Source of the DNA: Lutibacter sp.
GTDB taxonomy: Bacteria; Bacteroidota; Bacteroidia; Flavobacteriales; Flavobacteriaceae
Assembly: GCA_021647265.1 (NCBI GenBank)
Contig: JAKIVA010000005.1
Span: 20,617-84,616, forward strand
DNA: 64,000 nt
Direction: 5' to 3'
Position numbers and translations under genes: made by a program. The notes under the pieces were generated by a model, which had not been told where the DNA came from, searched no databases, and worked only from the letters and a program-made list of their open reading frames with translations. Shown here piece after piece: positions 8,550 to 16,584 of this stretch (position 1 is its first letter; each line of letters begins with the position of its first letter).

Positions 8550-8562
8550 AGATGAATAGCAA
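8534..8562 (-). promoter_or_regulatory. mutS2 promoter (-33 TTG, -7 TACTTTTG)
   Basis: On the minus strand TTG at 8562-8560 is followed after 18 bp by TACTTTTG at 8541-8534, close to the Bacteroidota consensus. The start of transcription would be near 8530, upstream of the ATG at 8506 and downstream of the ATG at 8536. Its -7 box directly abuts the ung -7 box. Confidence 0.6.
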
Positions 8563-8564
8563 CA

Positions 8565-9230
8565 ATGAAAGTTAAAATAGCTGAAAGTTGGGGGAAAGTA
8601 TTACAACCAGAATTTGAAAAACCATATTTTAAACAACTTACTCAGTTTGTTAAAAATGAATATATAACAAATAATTGCTTTCCAAAAGGGAATCAAATTT
8701 TTGAAGCTTTTAATTTATGCTCTTTTGAAGATTTAAAAGTAGTAATAATTGGTCAGGATCCTTACCATGGTGTAGGGCAGGCGCACGGACTTTGTTTTTC
8801 TGTGAATGAAGGTGTTGCTCATCCACCATCATTAATTAATATTTTTAAAGAAATTCAAACAGATTTAAGTATTCCTTATCCAAAAAGCGGGAATTTAGAG
8901 CGTTGGGCAAAACAAGGCGTACTTTTGTTAAACGCTACACTAACTGTTAGAGCTCACAATGCTGGTTCTCATCAAAAAAAAGGCTGGGAGCAATTTACAG
9001 ATGCTGTTATAGAAAAGATTTCAGAAGAAAAAAAGAATGTAGTTTTTTTACTTTGGGGAGGTTTTGCTAAAAAGAAAGGATTGAAAATAGATAAAAACAA
9101 ACATCATATTTTAACTTGTGGTCATCCATCACCTTTAAGCGCTAATAGAGGTTACTGGTTTGGTAATAAGCATTTTAGTAAGACGAATGATTATTTAGAA
9201 GCAAAAAAAATAGAAAAAATAAAGTGGTAG
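8565..9230 (+). CDS. ung: uracil-DNA glycosylase
   Basis: A 221-residue family 1 uracil-DNA glycosylase, which removes uracil from DNA at the start of base excision repair. The catalytic water-activating loop is VVIIGQDPYHGVGQAHG (about residues 61-77) and the Leu-intercalation loop is CGHPSPLSANRGYWFG (about 185-200); both are intact and the length is typical. The gene diverges from mutS2 out of an overlapping promoter and is followed by a clear terminator, so it is monocistronic. Cytoplasmic. Confidence 0.97.
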   Translation: MKVKIAESWGKVLQPEFEKPYFKQLTQFVKNEYITNNCFPKGNQIFEAFNLCSFEDLKVVIIGQDPYHGVGQAHGLCFSVNEGVAHPPSLINIFKEIQTDLSIPYPKSGNLERWAKQGVLLLNATLTVRAHNAGSHQKKGWEQFTDAVIEKISEEKKNVVFLLWGGFAKKKGLKIDKNKHHILTCGHPSPLSANRGYWFGNKHFSKTNDYLEAKKIEKIKW

Positions 9231-9260
9231 CTACTACTACAATATTTAAAAAAATAAAAT

Positions 9261-9287
9261 AAAAAAGCACTGTTAAAGTGCTTTTTT
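9261..9287 (+). terminator. rho-independent terminator of ung
   Basis: Stem AAAAAGCACT / AGTGCTTTTT with a small loop and a T run, 31 bp after the ung stop. The remaining gap to 9413 shows nothing else that I can support. Confidence 0.85.
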
Positions 9288-9413
9288 ACTAATTAACTTA
9301 AAAAGTTATACAATGAAAACAAAGTTTGCAAGTACTTTGTTACTAGATATATTGCAATTCCTATGCCAAAATTAGGGAAGTGTTGTTAATTAAAAGTTAA
9401 AGTGAGAATAAGT

Positions 9414-10286
9414 TTATATTAAGTGTCTTTGCGCTTTGTAGGAAGAACGTACTAATGCACCACTCTCAACATATTTAAAACCCATTTTTAAGCCTAGTTC
9501 TTTATATTTATCAAACTGTTCAGGCGCTATGTATTCAATAACGGGTAAATGTTTTTTACTTGGTTGTAAATATTGTCCAATAGTTAAAATATCAACTTTA
9601 GCATTTGCTAGATCTTGCATGGTTTCAATAACTTCAGCTTCAGTTTCACCCAATCCAAGCATAATACCAGATTTTGTTCTCTGCTGCCCTTTATCTTTCA
9701 TATATTTTAAAACTTCTAAGCTACGATCGTATTTTGCTTGTATTCTAACTTCTCGTGTTAAGCGCCTAACAGTTTCAAGATTATGAGAAATCAATTCTGG
9801 AGCAACAGTTAAAACCCTATCGATATTTATTTTATTTCCTTGAAAATCAGGTATTAAAGTTTCGATTGTTGTGTTTGGATTTGCTCTTCTTATAGCATTG
9901 ATTGTTTCAGCCCAAATTATAGAACCACCATCTTTTAAATCATCTCTGTCTACAGATGTAATAACAGCGTGTTTTATTTTCATTAATTTAATTGAACGTG
10001 CTACTTTTTCAGGTTCTTCCCAATCTACTGTTTCAGGTCTTCCGGTTTTCACACCACAAAAACCACATGAACGTGTGCAAATATTTCCTAAAATCATAAA
10101 AGTAGCCGTACCTTCAGTCCAGCATTCACCCATATTTGGACAACTTCCACTAGTGCAAATGGTGTTTAATTTGTACTTGTCAACTAATCCTCTTAGTTCG
10201 GTATATTTTTTACCAACAGGTAATTTTACTCTTAACCATTTAGGTTTTTGAATTTTATTTGAAGGTGAAATTATTTTTTCTGACAT
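9414..10286 (-). CDS. lipA: lipoyl synthase
   Basis: A 290-residue radical-SAM enzyme that inserts two sulfurs into protein-bound octanoyl groups to make lipoyl cofactor for pyruvate and 2-oxoglutarate dehydrogenases and the glycine cleavage system. The auxiliary cluster Cys motif is CTSGSCPNMGEC (about residues 44-55). The radical-SAM motif CTRSCGFC (about 71-78) and the terminal RSSYKA motif are also present, so all ligands are there. Length is typical. A -7 box sits about 20 bp upstream, within the end of the intergenic gap to the transporter gene. No lipB or lplA neighbour is seen. Confidence 0.97.
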   Translation of the reverse strand: MSEKIISPSNKIQKPKWLRVKLPVGKKYTELRGLVDKYKLNTICTSGSCPNMGECWTEGTATFMILGNICTRSCGFCGVKTGRPETVDWEEPEKVARSIKLMKIKHAVITSVDRDDLKDGGSIIWAETINAIRRANPNTTIETLIPDFQGNKINIDRVLTVAPELISHNLETVRRLTREVRIQAKYDRSLEVLKYMKDKGQQRTKSGIMLGLGETEAEVIETMQDLANAKVDILTIGQYLQPSKKHLPVIEYIAPEQFDKYKELGLKMGFKYVESGALVRSSYKAQRHLI

Positions 10287-10305
10287 TTTTCATGAAAATT
10301 GACTG

Positions 10306-10313
10306 CAAAAGTA
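10306..10313 (-). promoter_or_regulatory. -7 promoter box for lipA
   Basis: TACTTTTG followed by C on the minus strand, perfect TAnnTTTG, 20 bp before the lipA start. Confidence 0.5.
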
Positions 10314-10321
10314 CGAAGAAT

Positions 10322-11551
10322 TTATAAACTAAAAAGATACCAAATGCTAAAGCTAATTAAAAATAAGATGCCAAACCAACTGAGAATTTTTAAATACAAA
10401 GAAGGTCTCCATTTTTTAGGAGTATGTTTCCCTGAAATTAAAATATAGTTTATAATAGCAAAGAAAGGGGCTGTTAAAAAAGATAAGATAGTTGCAATTT
10501 TAATTAAAACACCCATTTCAGACATAAAGAAAATTAATATTGAAATAGTTCCTATTGCTAAAAAACTAATCCAAAACCAGTACATGTTTTTATAAGATTT
10601 ACCAGTTAAAAGATCAAAGGTTTTAGTCATTGCCCTTGGAGATGCATCTAAAGTAGTAATGGTGGTGCTAAACATAGTTGTAAATGCGGCAGCTGCAATA
10701 AAAATAGTTGTTCCACTTCCTAAATTTTTAGTGTAAAGGCTAATTAATTGTTTTGAAAATTGCATAGCACTTCCGCTAAAAATTTCACCTGAATGATACA
10801 TTACAATTGCACCTAAAGAAACAAAACAGATTCCCAAAATTAATGTTGCAATAAAACCAATGTTAAAATCGAAAATAGCCTGCTTAGTTGTAAATTTAGT
10901 ACTCTTATCTTTTTGTTTCTCAATGGCCCAAAGAGATTGCCATATAGAGACGTCAAGAGGCGCAGGCATCCAACCTAGAAATGCAATTAAAAAACCAATT
11001 TCAAGACTTCCTTTTGGTAGCACTTGCGTAAAATTATAAGTTGATGGTGTATTATAAGCGGCAATTATTAAAGCAATTATGGTACTTAGGGTTAATGTAA
11101 TAATTATAATTTTCATCAAATTATCAAGTAGTTTGTATTTTCCTACAATTAATAATGTAACGCAAATAAGTGTTATTACAATACTCCAAATAATGGGGTT
11201 TGTGGTAATTCCAAATAAATTAGCAGCCAAACCAGCTGTAACAATGGTAACAGCAGCCTGAATGGTAAACATAGTTGCTAGGTTTAGAATAAAATAGGCT
11301 ATTAGAACACCTTTTCCTAATCTTTTGTATCCATCCAACAAACTTTCTCCTGTAGCTGTTGCATACCGCGGTCCAAATTGAAAAAAAGGATATTTAACGA
11401 TATGAATTAACACCAAAGCCCAAATTAATCCAAAACCAAAATCGGCTCCAGCTCTTGTTGATTGTACTAAATGTGAAACACCAATTGCTGCACCTGCAAA
11501 AAGTAATCCTGGACCTAATTTTTTAAACCAGTTATTTTTTTCCTTATTCAA
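10322..11551 (-). CDS. Nramp-like transporter with altered metal-binding motifs
   Basis: A 409-residue membrane protein with about eleven hydrophobic helices and the Nramp/LeuT-fold pattern. The first helix reads GLLFAGAAIGVSHL followed by QSTRAGADFGFGL. Aligned with classical MntH, the DPGN metal-binding motif is replaced by GVSH (about residues 24-27), and in helix 6 the MPH motif becomes MPA within LGWMPAPLDVS. Two of the normal Mn2+/Fe2+ ligands are thus lost, so manganese transport should not be assumed; a Mg2+ or other substrate as in Nramp-related subgroups is possible. The start overlaps the stop of the sigma factor gene by 4 bp, so it is part of the GT2-sigma-transporter operon. Confidence 0.8.
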   Translation of the reverse strand: MNKEKNNWFKKLGPGLLFAGAAIGVSHLVQSTRAGADFGFGLIWALVLIHIVKYPFFQFGPRYATATGESLLDGYKRLGKGVLIAYFILNLATMFTIQAAVTIVTAGLAANLFGITTNPIIWSIVITLICVTLLIVGKYKLLDNLMKIIIITLTLSTIIALIIAAYNTPSTYNFTQVLPKGSLEIGFLIAFLGWMPAPLDVSIWQSLWAIEKQKDKSTKFTTKQAIFDFNIGFIATLILGICFVSLGAIVMYHSGEIFSGSAMQFSKQLISLYTKNLGSGTTIFIAAAAFTTMFSTTITTLDASPRAMTKTFDLLTGKSYKNMYWFWISFLAIGTISILIFFMSEMGVLIKIATILSFLTAPFFAIINYILISGKHTPKKWRPSLYLKILSWFGILFLISFSIWYLFSL

Positions 11552-12111
11552 TTTTCAGAAGATTTTTTTATTATTTCAGCCAATAAGTTTTTAGCGCGTA
11601 ATAATTTAACTTTAATGGTATTCATTGGCTCATTTAATGCATTGGCCATTTCTTTATAACTCATTTCTCTAAAATACCGAAGATTTATAACTTCTTGATA
11701 ATGAGGTTTTAATAATTTTATAAAGTTTTTTAGTTGTATTAAATTTTGTTCAATAATAAGCTGGTCTTCTGGAGACGGTGTTTCATCAAATATTTTATAT
11801 GCTTCAGATTCTTTTTTATTGATTGAAATGGTATCAGTATGTTGCTTTCTTAAGTGATCTAAAAAAATATTTTTTGAAATTGAAATCAACCATGTTTTAA
11901 AATTATATTTATCATTGTATAAATGAATTTTGTCGAATGCTTTTGAAAATGTTTTAATGGTAATATCTTCTGCTTCATCTTCATTATCTGTTTTAGAAAA
12001 TTGAAAGCGATAAACATCACTCCAGTAAGTGTTTAACAAGGTGTCAAAAGCCTTTCTATCATTTTTCTTGGCTTTTTCAATTAATTTGAGGATATCAATA
12101 TTTTTTTTCAC
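11548..12111 (-). CDS. ECF-type RNA polymerase sigma factor
   Basis: A 187-residue sigma-70 family factor with the two ECF domains. Region 2 is at about residues 20-95 (YRFQFSKTDNEDEAEDITIKTF, then FKTWLISISKNIFLDHLRK), and region 4 at about 125-180 with LRYFREMSYKEMANALNEP as the helix-turn-helix. It overlaps the gene on each side by 4 bp, so it is translationally coupled to the glycosyltransferase and the transporter. No anti-sigma factor is adjacent, which is unusual for a regulated ECF factor. The target promoters cannot be inferred. Confidence 0.9.
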   Translation of the reverse strand: MKKNIDILKLIEKAKKNDRKAFDTLLNTYWSDVYRFQFSKTDNEDEAEDITIKTFSKAFDKIHLYNDKYNFKTWLISISKNIFLDHLRKQHTDTISINKKESEAYKIFDETPSPEDQLIIEQNLIQLKNFIKLLKPHYQEVINLRYFREMSYKEMANALNEPMNTIKVKLLRAKNLLAEIIKKSSEN

Positions 12112-13217
12112 CAGTGTGTGGGCTTTGAAATAAGATTTTTGATAAAGATAAACATTTGTGTGAAGATTAAAAATATTTCATAAAATGGTATTAGCAATAC
12201 GAGGTCTATTTCATTTAATTTCTTTGCTGAAAAACCTATTGTAATGTATAGAAATAAAAATCGGATAAAAATTAAAAAACCAACGATGGACCATTTGTAT
12301 AAATTTAACAATAGAATGATTCCTAATACCCAGAATAACACTTGGGAGCTATAAAAAACAGCTAATAAAAATTTGTGAAGTGGTTTGTAATAAGTGGCAG
12401 TTGAAATATGTCTTCTTTTTTGTTGAATCCAACTTCTAAATGTTGTTTTTGGAGTTGATTCAGTATAACTATCTTTTGAATAACAAATAGTTGTGTTTTT
12501 TTTTGTAGCAGTTTGATTGATAAATAAATCATCATCACCAGATTTAATTTTCATGTGCTTAGCAAAACCGTTTACATCAAAAAATAAAGATTTAGTATAT
12601 GCTAAATTACGGCCAACTCCCATATAGGGAATTCCAATTTTAGCGTATGAAAAATATTGAATGGCGGTTAAAAGAGTTTCAAATCTAATGAACTTATTTA
12701 GAATAGATTTTTTTATTTTTCTGTAAGCTCCAAACCCAAGTATAATTTTATGTTGGGTGTTGAAATTGCTTGTCATTTCGGTAATCCAATTTCTGGAAAG
12801 AGGTTTGCAGTCAGCATCAGAAAACAATAAATGCTTGTATGAGGCAGCTTTAATTCCTTGTGTTAAAGCCTGTTTTTTTCCTTCCCTAAACTGTTTATTT
12901 GCAGTAATATTTACAATTTTAATTGAGATTGAAGATTCGTTTTTAAATTGTTCCATTACTTCCAACGTATTATCACTAGAAGAATCGTTAATTAAAACTA
13001 ATTCAAATATAGAGTAGTTTTGATTTGTGAAAAAAGGAATATTTTTTTTAAGGTTTTCAGCTTCATTTTTTGCACAAATAAGAACTGAAACAGGTTGGTT
13101 GAAGTGATTTTTGGTTGGTTTATTCTTAAAAAATGCAAATGAGCCAAAAATAAAAATATAATAAACAAATTGAATACATATAATTACTATAAAAGCAATA
13201 AAAATGTATGCAATCAT
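12108..13217 (-). CDS. GT2 family glycosyltransferase, membrane bound
   Basis: A 369-residue glycosyltransferase. An N-terminal membrane helix (about 1-25) precedes a GT-A domain that starts with PVSVLICAKNEAENLKKNIP and carries the DxD-type LLFSDADCKP (about 130-139) and a later SGDDDLFINQ segment. The QxxRW-type motif appears as WIQQKRRHIS (about 265). Two or three C-terminal helices follow. This layout matches processive or membrane-linked GT2 enzymes, but the donor and product are unknown. It starts 3 bp downstream of the Cys-rich small protein gene and overlaps the sigma factor gene by 4 bp. Confidence 0.85.
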   Translation of the reverse strand: MIAYIFIAFIVIICIQFVYYIFIFGSFAFFKNKPTKNHFNQPVSVLICAKNEAENLKKNIPFFTNQNYSIFELVLINDSSSDNTLEVMEQFKNESSISIKIVNITANKQFREGKKQALTQGIKAASYKHLLFSDADCKPLSRNWITEMTSNFNTQHKIILGFGAYRKIKKSILNKFIRFETLLTAIQYFSYAKIGIPYMGVGRNLAYTKSLFFDVNGFAKHMKIKSGDDDLFINQTATKKNTTICYSKDSYTESTPKTTFRSWIQQKRRHISTATYYKPLHKFLLAVFYSSQVLFWVLGIILLLNLYKWSIVGFLIFIRFLFLYITIGFSAKKLNEIDLVLLIPFYEIFLIFTQMFIFIKNLISKPTHW

Positions 13218-13220
13218 CTT

Positions 13221-13406
13221 TTATCTATTTTCACAATGGTCGGGTAATTTACCACAATATCCGCACGCTTCACCATTTTTGTTTAAATGAGGGTTTTGAC
13301 TTGCGCAAGTTCCAGCAAATTTACCGTCTTTTTTTGCCCAAAGTTTAATTGCTAATCCAGCAATTCCCAATCCTAGTAATGCTAATGTTATTAATAAAAG
13401 TTTCAT
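13221..13406 (-). CDS. small single-helix protein with a Cys-rich tail
   Basis: A 61-residue protein. Residues 2-22 form a membrane helix or signal anchor, and the remaining 38 residues carry four cysteines in the pattern C-x(13)-CxxC-x(6)-C, with the core GEACGYCGKLPDHC. This could bind a metal ion or form disulfides outside the membrane. I do not recognise a characterised family. It is the first gene of the GT2-sigma-transporter operon (3 bp before the GT2 gene) and has a perfect -7 box upstream, which argues that it is real. Confidence 0.7.
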   Translation of the reverse strand: MKLLLITLALLGLGIAGLAIKLWAKKDGKFAGTCASQNPHLNKNGEACGYCGKLPDHCENR

Positions 13407-13425
13407 AAGTAATAAATTTATAGTG

Positions 13426-13433
13426 CAAATATA
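13426..13433 (-). promoter_or_regulatory. -7 promoter box for the Cys-rich protein-GT2-sigma-transporter operon
   Basis: TATATTTG followed by C on the minus strand, perfect consensus, 20 bp upstream of the first gene. No -33 TTG at the expected spacing. Confidence 0.5.
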
Positions 13434-13710
13434 ATTAATTATAACTGGAAGAATGTGTAAAATTTAGGACTAAATTACCAAAATTATTTAATTGTTAAAT
13501 CTGTATTAAATTGTTGTAAAAAATAGACTATTCACACTTAAAAAGCTAATTGTTAATAAGTTTGTTTATGATTTAAATAAAAAAATGATATATTGCCAAT
13601 CAATTAATATTTAAACCGTTCTTAAAAATACCTTTGCGTTAAGTACCAACTAAAGCTTTAAGAATTATAAATTGATTGAATTAATAAATATTAATTGATT
13701 ATTAATAACA

Positions 13711-13742
13711 AAAAAAGACTCGTCATTTCGACGAGTCTTTTA
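13711..13742 (-). terminator. rho-independent terminator of the EF-G-like gene (symmetrical)
   Basis: Perfect 12-bp stem (AAAAGACTCGTC / GACGAGTCTTTT) with a 5-nt loop and A/T flanks, 21 bp after the stop of the 13763-15874 gene. It can also act on the plus strand. Confidence 0.85.
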
Positions 13743-13762
13743 ATTGTTAAAAATGGCGTTAG

Positions 13763-15874
13763 CTACTCTTTATTCTTTTTTATCAATTCTTCTTGAACAT
13801 TGTTAGGCACCAATTCAAAACTTGAAAATTTAGTACTAAAACTTCCTCTACCTTGAGTTATAGAACGTAAAGTAGTAGAATATTTATACATTTCAGCCAA
13901 TGGTGTTTTGGCCTTAATAGTTTGATATTTACCATCGCTATCCATACCTAAAATAATAGATCTTCTAGATTGTAGGTCGGTCATAACATTTCCCATTAAC
14001 TCTTCAGGAACTTTTACAGTAATCTCATGAATAGGTTCCAATAATTTAGGTTTAGCATTTAAAAAAGCCTCTTTAAAAGCGTGTGCAGCTGCAATTTTAA
14101 ATGAAATATCATTAGAGTCAACAGCATGCATTTTACCATCAAAAAGCATAATTCTAATATCTCTTGCGTATGATTTTGTTAGAGGACCTTCTTCCATAAC
14201 TTCTAAAATTCCTTTTAAAACGGATGGTAAGTAACGCGTGTCAATAACACCTCCAACAATACAATTATAAAATACCAATTTTCCGCCCCATTCTAGATCT
14301 ACCACTTCTTTACCTCTTATGTTAAACCCTTCTGGTTCTGGCATGCCTTCATAATAAGGTTCTATTTTAATATGAACTTCACCAAATTGTCCTGATCCTC
14401 CCGACTGTTTTTTGTGTTTATAACTGGTAGTTGCCGAGCGTTGAATAGTTTCTCTATAGGTTATTCTTGGTTGTTCAAATATAGCTTTAATACCATATAC
14501 TTTTTGCAAAGTCCAATCTATGGTTGCTAAATGTAACTCCCCTTGACAAGATAAAATTTGTTGTTTTAATTCTTTTGAATACTTAATTATAACTGTAGGG
14601 TCTTGATTGTGAATTTTTTTGAGTGCATCATTTAATTTTTCTTCATCATTCTTATCGGCAGCAGTTACAGATTTATTAATTCTTGGATCAGGAAAATGAA
14701 TAGGTTTAATAGTTATGTTTGAGCCTTTGGTTCTCAAAGTATCATTTGTTTTGGTATATTTTAACTTTAATGTGGCTCCAATATCTCCTGCGCACAATTT
14801 TTCAACAGGTTCACGATTTTTACCATCCATAATGAATAATTGATTTAATATTTCAATTTCTTCATTTCTAGAATTTTCTAACTTGTCATTTTGTTTTATT
14901 TCTCCAGATTTTACTTTAAAGAAACTAATTTGACCAAGGTTTGCTTCGTATAAAGTTTTGAAAATAAATAATGACGTTGGAGCATCTGACTTACATTCAA
15001 TGGTTTCACCTTCAACACTTTGTTCAGGTTTTAAATCTGCAGATGATGGTGCAACGTTATCAATAAATCCCATCAATCTACCACTACCCATATCATTCAA
15101 TGCAGAAATACAAAAAACAGGAAATAATTCATGATTCAGCATTCCTTTTTTAATTCCCTCTCTCATTTCATCTTCATTCAATGTGCCTTTATCGAAATAA
15201 AGTTCCATTAAATCTTCATCATTTTCAGCTGCTTTTTCAATCAATTCATTTTGTAGCTTATTGGCTAATTCTTTTTGGTCTTCAGGGATTTCTAATTTTT
15301 CAGGTTTACCACCGTTAGGTCCAAACTTGTACATTTTCATTTTAAGAACATCAATAATACATTGAGCACCATCAACAACTATTGGGTATTGAATTTTAAT
15401 TGCATGTTTCCCAATTAAATTAACAATACTTTTAAAACTTTCTTCAAAATCAGCATTAGGGCTGTCTATTTGATTGATAGCAAAAACCGTTGGTAAAGAA
15501 AATCTATCTACATAATTCCATATTATTTCAGTTCCAACTTCAACACCTTGTTGCGCATTTACAACAACAATAACTGAATCTGCAACACGCATTGTTGAAG
15601 CAATTTCACCTATAAAATCGTCTAAACCGGGAGTGTCAATAAGATTTATTTTGTAGTTGCGCCATTCTGTATGAAGTGGGGTGGCAAATATGGAAGTTTC
15701 TCTTTCTTGTTCAATTTCGTGATAGTCTGAAACAGTATTTTTGTTCTCTACGCTACCACGACGTTTGACTAAGCCAGCTTCAAAGAGCATTGTTTCTGCC
15801 AGTGTAGTTTTACCACTTTTGTTTGCGCCTACAATAGCAACATTTTTAATGTGTTTGTCATCATATATTTTCAT
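13763..15874 (-). CDS. EF-G paralogue (EF-G2-like) with degenerate GTPase motifs
   Basis: A 703-residue protein with the five-domain layout of elongation factor G, but with changed G motifs. The P-loop is GANKSGKT (16-23), switch I is QERETSIFA rather than QERGITI, G3 is DTPGLDDF (80-87), so the catalytic His of DTPGHVDF is Leu84, and G4 is NQID (134-137) instead of NKxD. Domains II to V look complete, including the domain IV loop region SGGSGQFGEVHIKIEP. A Bacteroides EF-G paralogue (EF-G2) is reported to translocate ribosomes without hydrolysing GTP; this gene may be of that type, by inference. Monocistronic, followed by a strong terminator. It is not the housekeeping fusA, as no str operon surrounds it. 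Confidence 0.85.
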   Translation of the reverse strand: MKIYDDKHIKNVAIVGANKSGKTTLAETMLFEAGLVKRRGSVENKNTVSDYHEIEQERETSIFATPLHTEWRNYKINLIDTPGLDDFIGEIASTMRVADSVIVVVNAQQGVEVGTEIIWNYVDRFSLPTVFAINQIDSPNADFEESFKSIVNLIGKHAIKIQYPIVVDGAQCIIDVLKMKMYKFGPNGGKPEKLEIPEDQKELANKLQNELIEKAAENDEDLMELYFDKGTLNEDEMREGIKKGMLNHELFPVFCISALNDMGSGRLMGFIDNVAPSSADLKPEQSVEGETIECKSDAPTSLFIFKTLYEANLGQISFFKVKSGEIKQNDKLENSRNEEIEILNQLFIMDGKNREPVEKLCAGDIGATLKLKYTKTNDTLRTKGSNITIKPIHFPDPRINKSVTAADKNDEEKLNDALKKIHNQDPTVIIKYSKELKQQILSCQGELHLATIDWTLQKVYGIKAIFEQPRITYRETIQRSATTSYKHKKQSGGSGQFGEVHIKIEPYYEGMPEPEGFNIRGKEVVDLEWGGKLVFYNCIVGGVIDTRYLPSVLKGILEVMEEGPLTKSYARDIRIMLFDGKMHAVDSNDISFKIAAAHAFKEAFLNAKPKLLEPIHEITVKVPEELMGNVMTDLQSRRSIILGMDSDGKYQTIKAKTPLAEMYKYSTTLRSITQGRGSFSTKFSSFELVPNNVQEELIKKNKE

Positions 15875-16031
15875 AATATAATTGTTTTTGTGAAAAGTTG
15901 TATAAAGTTACAAACTTTTTAATACAAAAATATGACTAATGTTAGTGTTTTTTTGAAAGGGTATATTTTATCAGTTGTATTGTGTTTTTTAGTGTAGCAT
16001 AGCTAAAAATTACAATTCATCAATACAAATT

Positions 16032-16089
16032 CACAATTCGGTTAATTAAAATTGTGGATTGTACACTTTTAAAAGACTTTTGAAGTGTA
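16032..16089 (+). promoter_or_regulatory. two consecutive inverted repeats upstream of the DUF2141-LytTR operon
   Basis: CACAATT (16032-16038) pairs with AATTGTG (16050-16056), and TACACTT (16062-16068) pairs with AAGTGTA (16083-16089). They lie 32-89 bp before the first gene. They could be operators or RNA hairpins; no function is demonstrated. Confidence 0.35.
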
Positions 16090-16120
16090 AAACAAATAAT
16101 ATTAATTTAAAACCAAAAAA

Positions 16121-16552
16121 ATGCAACATTTAATTTTAACACTCGTATTAGTCTTTTCATCAATTGCACTATCGTTTGCTCAGGAAAATAATAACAACTT
16201 AGAAGGTACAACAATTAAGGTGTCTGCAGTAAATTCTTTGAATGATAAAGGAACCATTAAATTTGCTTTTTATACCAAAGAAAATTTTAGAATGAAGCCT
16301 CTATTTGCAAAATCTACAACTATTAAGAATGGGAAAAGCACAGTTACTTTTAACAATGTTCCAAAGGGTGAATATGCAATTATTTGTTATCATGATGAAA
16401 ACAATAATGGTAGGATGGACTTTTTTGAAAATGGGATGCCAAAAGAGAGTTATGGGACTTCAAATAATCCAATGAATTTTGGCCCTCCAACTTTTGAAAG
16501 CTCTAAATTTAAAGTAATTGACAAAAATTTATCTTTAGAAATTAAGTTTTAA
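16121..16552 (+). CDS. DUF2141 domain secreted protein
   Basis: A 143-residue protein with a clear signal peptide (hydrophobic core then SFA-QEN, cleavage near residue 20). The rest is a single DUF2141 domain: a beta-rich fold with IKFAFYTKENF, FNNVPKGEYAIICYHDENN and the acidic loop NNNGRMDFFENGMP, a possible calcium or metal loop. DUF2141 proteins are common in the Bacteroidota periplasm; their role is unknown. It starts 32 bp before the sensor kinase gene on the same strand and so probably belongs to the two-component operon, perhaps as an envelope partner or a target. Confidence 0.85.
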   Translation: MQHLILTLVLVFSSIALSFAQENNNNLEGTTIKVSAVNSLNDKGTIKFAFYTKENFRMKPLFAKSTTIKNGKSTVTFNNVPKGEYAIICYHDENNNGRMDFFENGMPKESYGTSNNPMNFGPPTFESSKFKVIDKNLSLEIKF

Positions 16553-16584
16553 ATTGCAATTAATAAAACGTAAGCCAATATAAA

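Larger units (their letters stand above)
13407..13762. other. 356-bp gene-free interval between two minus-strand genes
   Basis: No protein-coding frame is supported. It holds the promoter of the operon on its left, the terminator of the EF-G-like gene on its right (13711-13742), and a plus-strand TACCTTTGCG box at 13629-13638 that could drive a transcript of about 100 nt ending at that terminator. Confidence 0.6.

Noticed and set aside
9313..9375. 20-codon frame after the ung terminator
   Set aside because: No promoter, no conserved pattern and too short to support.
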